Below are positions 62,882 to 64,000 of a stretch of DNA of 64,000 nucleotides, one piece after another. The translations under genes and the position numbers were made by a program. Where the stretch lies: positions 1 through 64,000 of the forward strand of contig JABWCL010000022.1 in assembly GCA_013360295.1 (NCBI GenBank), written 5' to 3'. The stretch comes from Ignavibacteriaceae bacterium. GTDB taxonomy: Bacteria > Bacteroidota > Ignavibacteria > Ignavibacteriales > Ignavibacteriaceae. Below the pieces are notes generated by a model. It searched no databases. It had not been told where the DNA came from and saw only the letters and a program-made list of their open reading frames with translations. How positions within the stretch are numbered: the first letter of the stretch is position 1; every line of letters starts with the position of its first letter.

Positions 62882-64000
62882 ATGAAACAAACCAGTATAT
62901 GTTCTGCGTTATTAGCTCTGTTTATCATTTCAGTTTACGGACAGGAAAAATCTTTCGGGCAAGATAACGGAAGTTCCTGGCGGGTACCGATTAAACTCGA
63001 AGCTTATAAGAATGAGTTTGCGGTAAATGATTATTCGGAAAAATTTCCGGCAAATCAGACATACCTGAAAATGGCTAAAGGTCCTGACGGAACAATAGCC
63101 GCGGTATATGTTGACAGAGCAAACGTTGTTTCGGAATTGGTTATAACCATAATAAATCCGGACGGATCCCTCAGAACCCAGGGTGCGCCGGTTATCTCAT
63201 CAGAATATGTGGATTATGACAAGATTATTCTCCGGTGGATTGACACGGAAAAAGTGGTGATCGGCTGTTCTGAAGAATACAGAACATTGCTTATTACAGT
63301 TAATAAAAACGGAGAGGTGTTAAAGCAAGCCGAGTGCGGAAAAGCATTTTATGAAGAGCAGGATCAGTTTTACGGTCTTTCTGTCAGCAGCAATAATAAT
63401 ATTATCGCGGTTCATTCCCGATATAGGCAGATGCTGTATGCTGAGATCTTTAATTCGGATCTCGAATTGATTGCTGATTCTATATTAATAACCACACGAA
63501 TCAACTACTCGTCCATTTCACCCGTTAAAATCACGGCAACTGTTTTGCCGGTTAATAGCGCTTTCTATGTTTTTTGGGTAAATTATGCGGATGGCGGCAG
63601 TTTGTGCTATCGTATTGTGAATGACGATGGCTCGATTACAACGCCCGAGGTAATGTTGCAAACACCGATAGGAATTGATTTGAGCACGCCTCCGCAGCTG
63701 TTATCTCTTCCTGACGGGGGATTCGTCGCGATGTATGGTGATCCGCTGGACAACTACCCGGCATATCTGCGTGCCCAGTATTATACGGCTGATGGTATGC
63801 CGTTAGGGAACCCCGTAGTAGCTGTCGACAGCTCATTTACCGGCAACAGTTTTGTCTTGCTTAGCCTTGGCGGAGACACGTGCGCCGTAATTCTCGTTTC
63901 AAGTTACAATAACTGCAATTACTTTGTGTTTACAAAAACGGGTGCTGTCCCGGGGAGGTCAGGACAATTAAACCTGGGAACCGCGGCAGATATCCGGAAC
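62882..64000 (+). CDS. Secreted protein, 3'-truncated by window edge
   Basis: An open frame begins ATGAAACAAACC at 62882 and stays open to the last base (373 codons). It starts with a signal (ICSALLALFIISVYGQ) and continues as a beta-rich protein with repeated strand units such as LKMAKGPDGTIAAVYVDRA. The content resembles a beta-propeller or repeat surface protein, as for 41552-43333. It lies 14 nt behind the outer-membrane-type gene (61929-62867). The C-terminus, which might hold a sorting domain, is outside the window. Confidence 0.8.
   Translation, partial: MKQTSICSALLALFIISVYGQEKSFGQDNGSSWRVPIKLEAYKNEFAVNDYSEKFPANQTYLKMAKGPDGTIAAVYVDRANVVSELVITIINPDGSLRTQGAPVISSEYVDYDKIILRWIDTEKVVIGCSEEYRTLLITVNKNGEVLKQAECGKAFYEEQDQFYGLSVSSNNNIIAVHSRYRQMLYAEIFNSDLELIADSILITTRINYSSISPVKITATVLPVNSAFYVFWVNYADGGSLCYRIVNDDGSITTPEVMLQTPIGIDLSTPPQLLSLPDGGFVAMYGDPLDNYPAYLRAQYYTADGMPLGNPVVAVDSSFTGNSFVLLSLGGDTCAVILVSSYNNCNYFVFTKTGAVPGRSGQLNLGTAADIRN

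Noticed and set aside
1-64000. tRNA, rRNA or insertion sequence
   Set aside because: No cloverleaf with a GTTCRANNC arm, rRNA stretch or transposase reading frame was recognised; a covariance search could still find a missed tRNA.

Overview
The window looks like a chromosomal segment from the Bacteroidota/Chlorobi side of the tree, most likely an Ignavibacteria-type organism. Evidence: a type IX secretion sorting tail containing NYPNPFNPSTIIKYSVP at the C-terminus of a secreted protein (41552-43333, minus), an S46 dipeptidyl-peptidase, an S9 peptidase, two TonB-dependent receptors, a large sortilin/BNR-repeat protein, frequent genes without a clear Shine-Dalgarno site, and TAnnTTTG-like promoter boxes. 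The lineage is inferred from gene content, not from a marker phylogeny. I saw no rRNA, tRNA, insertion sequence or prophage.

Layout. (1) 1-9184: a type I-C CRISPR-Cas locus on the minus strand. Its order is cas3-cas5-cas8c-cas7-[BRO/DinD-like gene]-cas4-cas1-cas2, then a leader, then an array of at least seven repeats that runs off the left edge. The BRO/DinD-like gene sits inside the operon with operon-like spacing on both sides. (2) 9319-17613: a DUF389 membrane protein, two paralogous TonB-dependent receptors with a small membrane-anchored protein, and moeA. (3) 17999-20237: small membrane proteins of the MauE/DoxX type. (4) 20302-28106: an arsenic cluster with arsR and a perfect operator palindrome, an ArsP-like permease, a small thioredoxin, two half-size YeeE/YedE-type transporters, acr3, arsM, three further thioredoxin-fold proteins, a CcdA-like membrane protein and a thioredoxin-coupled arsC. 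(5) 28207-43913: housekeeping and envelope genes (PhzF-like, PIN-PhoH, HAD phosphatase, DUF2203, EamA transporter, two paralogous small envelope proteins, DoxX, S46 peptidase, lipoprotein, sortilin-like protein, T9SS cargo, DUF1648). (6) 44373-64000: Lon-like protease, pyruvate kinase, an Rsb-type response regulator/phosphatase, a tight run of NADP-linked oxidoreductases, alaS, S9 peptidase, YkvA-like protein, NUDIX hydrolase, recN, and an outer-membrane protein followed by a gene cut by the right edge.

How they work together. The Cas proteins form a complete interference (cas3/5/7/8c) and adaptation (cas1/2/4) set, and the embedded DinD-like protein is the most interesting unexplained component. 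The arsenic cluster can be read as one programme: arsenate reduction (ArsC), arsenite export (Acr3), methylation (ArsM), possible organoarsenical export (ArsP-like), and a set of thiol carriers plus a CcdA-like electron conduit that could supply reducing power. The YeeE-type pair hints at a sulfur-compound link.

Intergenic DNA carries several small dispersed repeat families: an A/T-rich element that directly follows the stop codons of three unrelated genes, a CCCC/GGGG palindrome family with one member apparently captured in frame inside a T9SS sorting domain, GGCGAGAC hairpins, and an AATCTGCG-type family. A pair of near-identical 18-bp palindromes lies upstream of the Lon-like gene. These are direct sequence observations; their functions are open.
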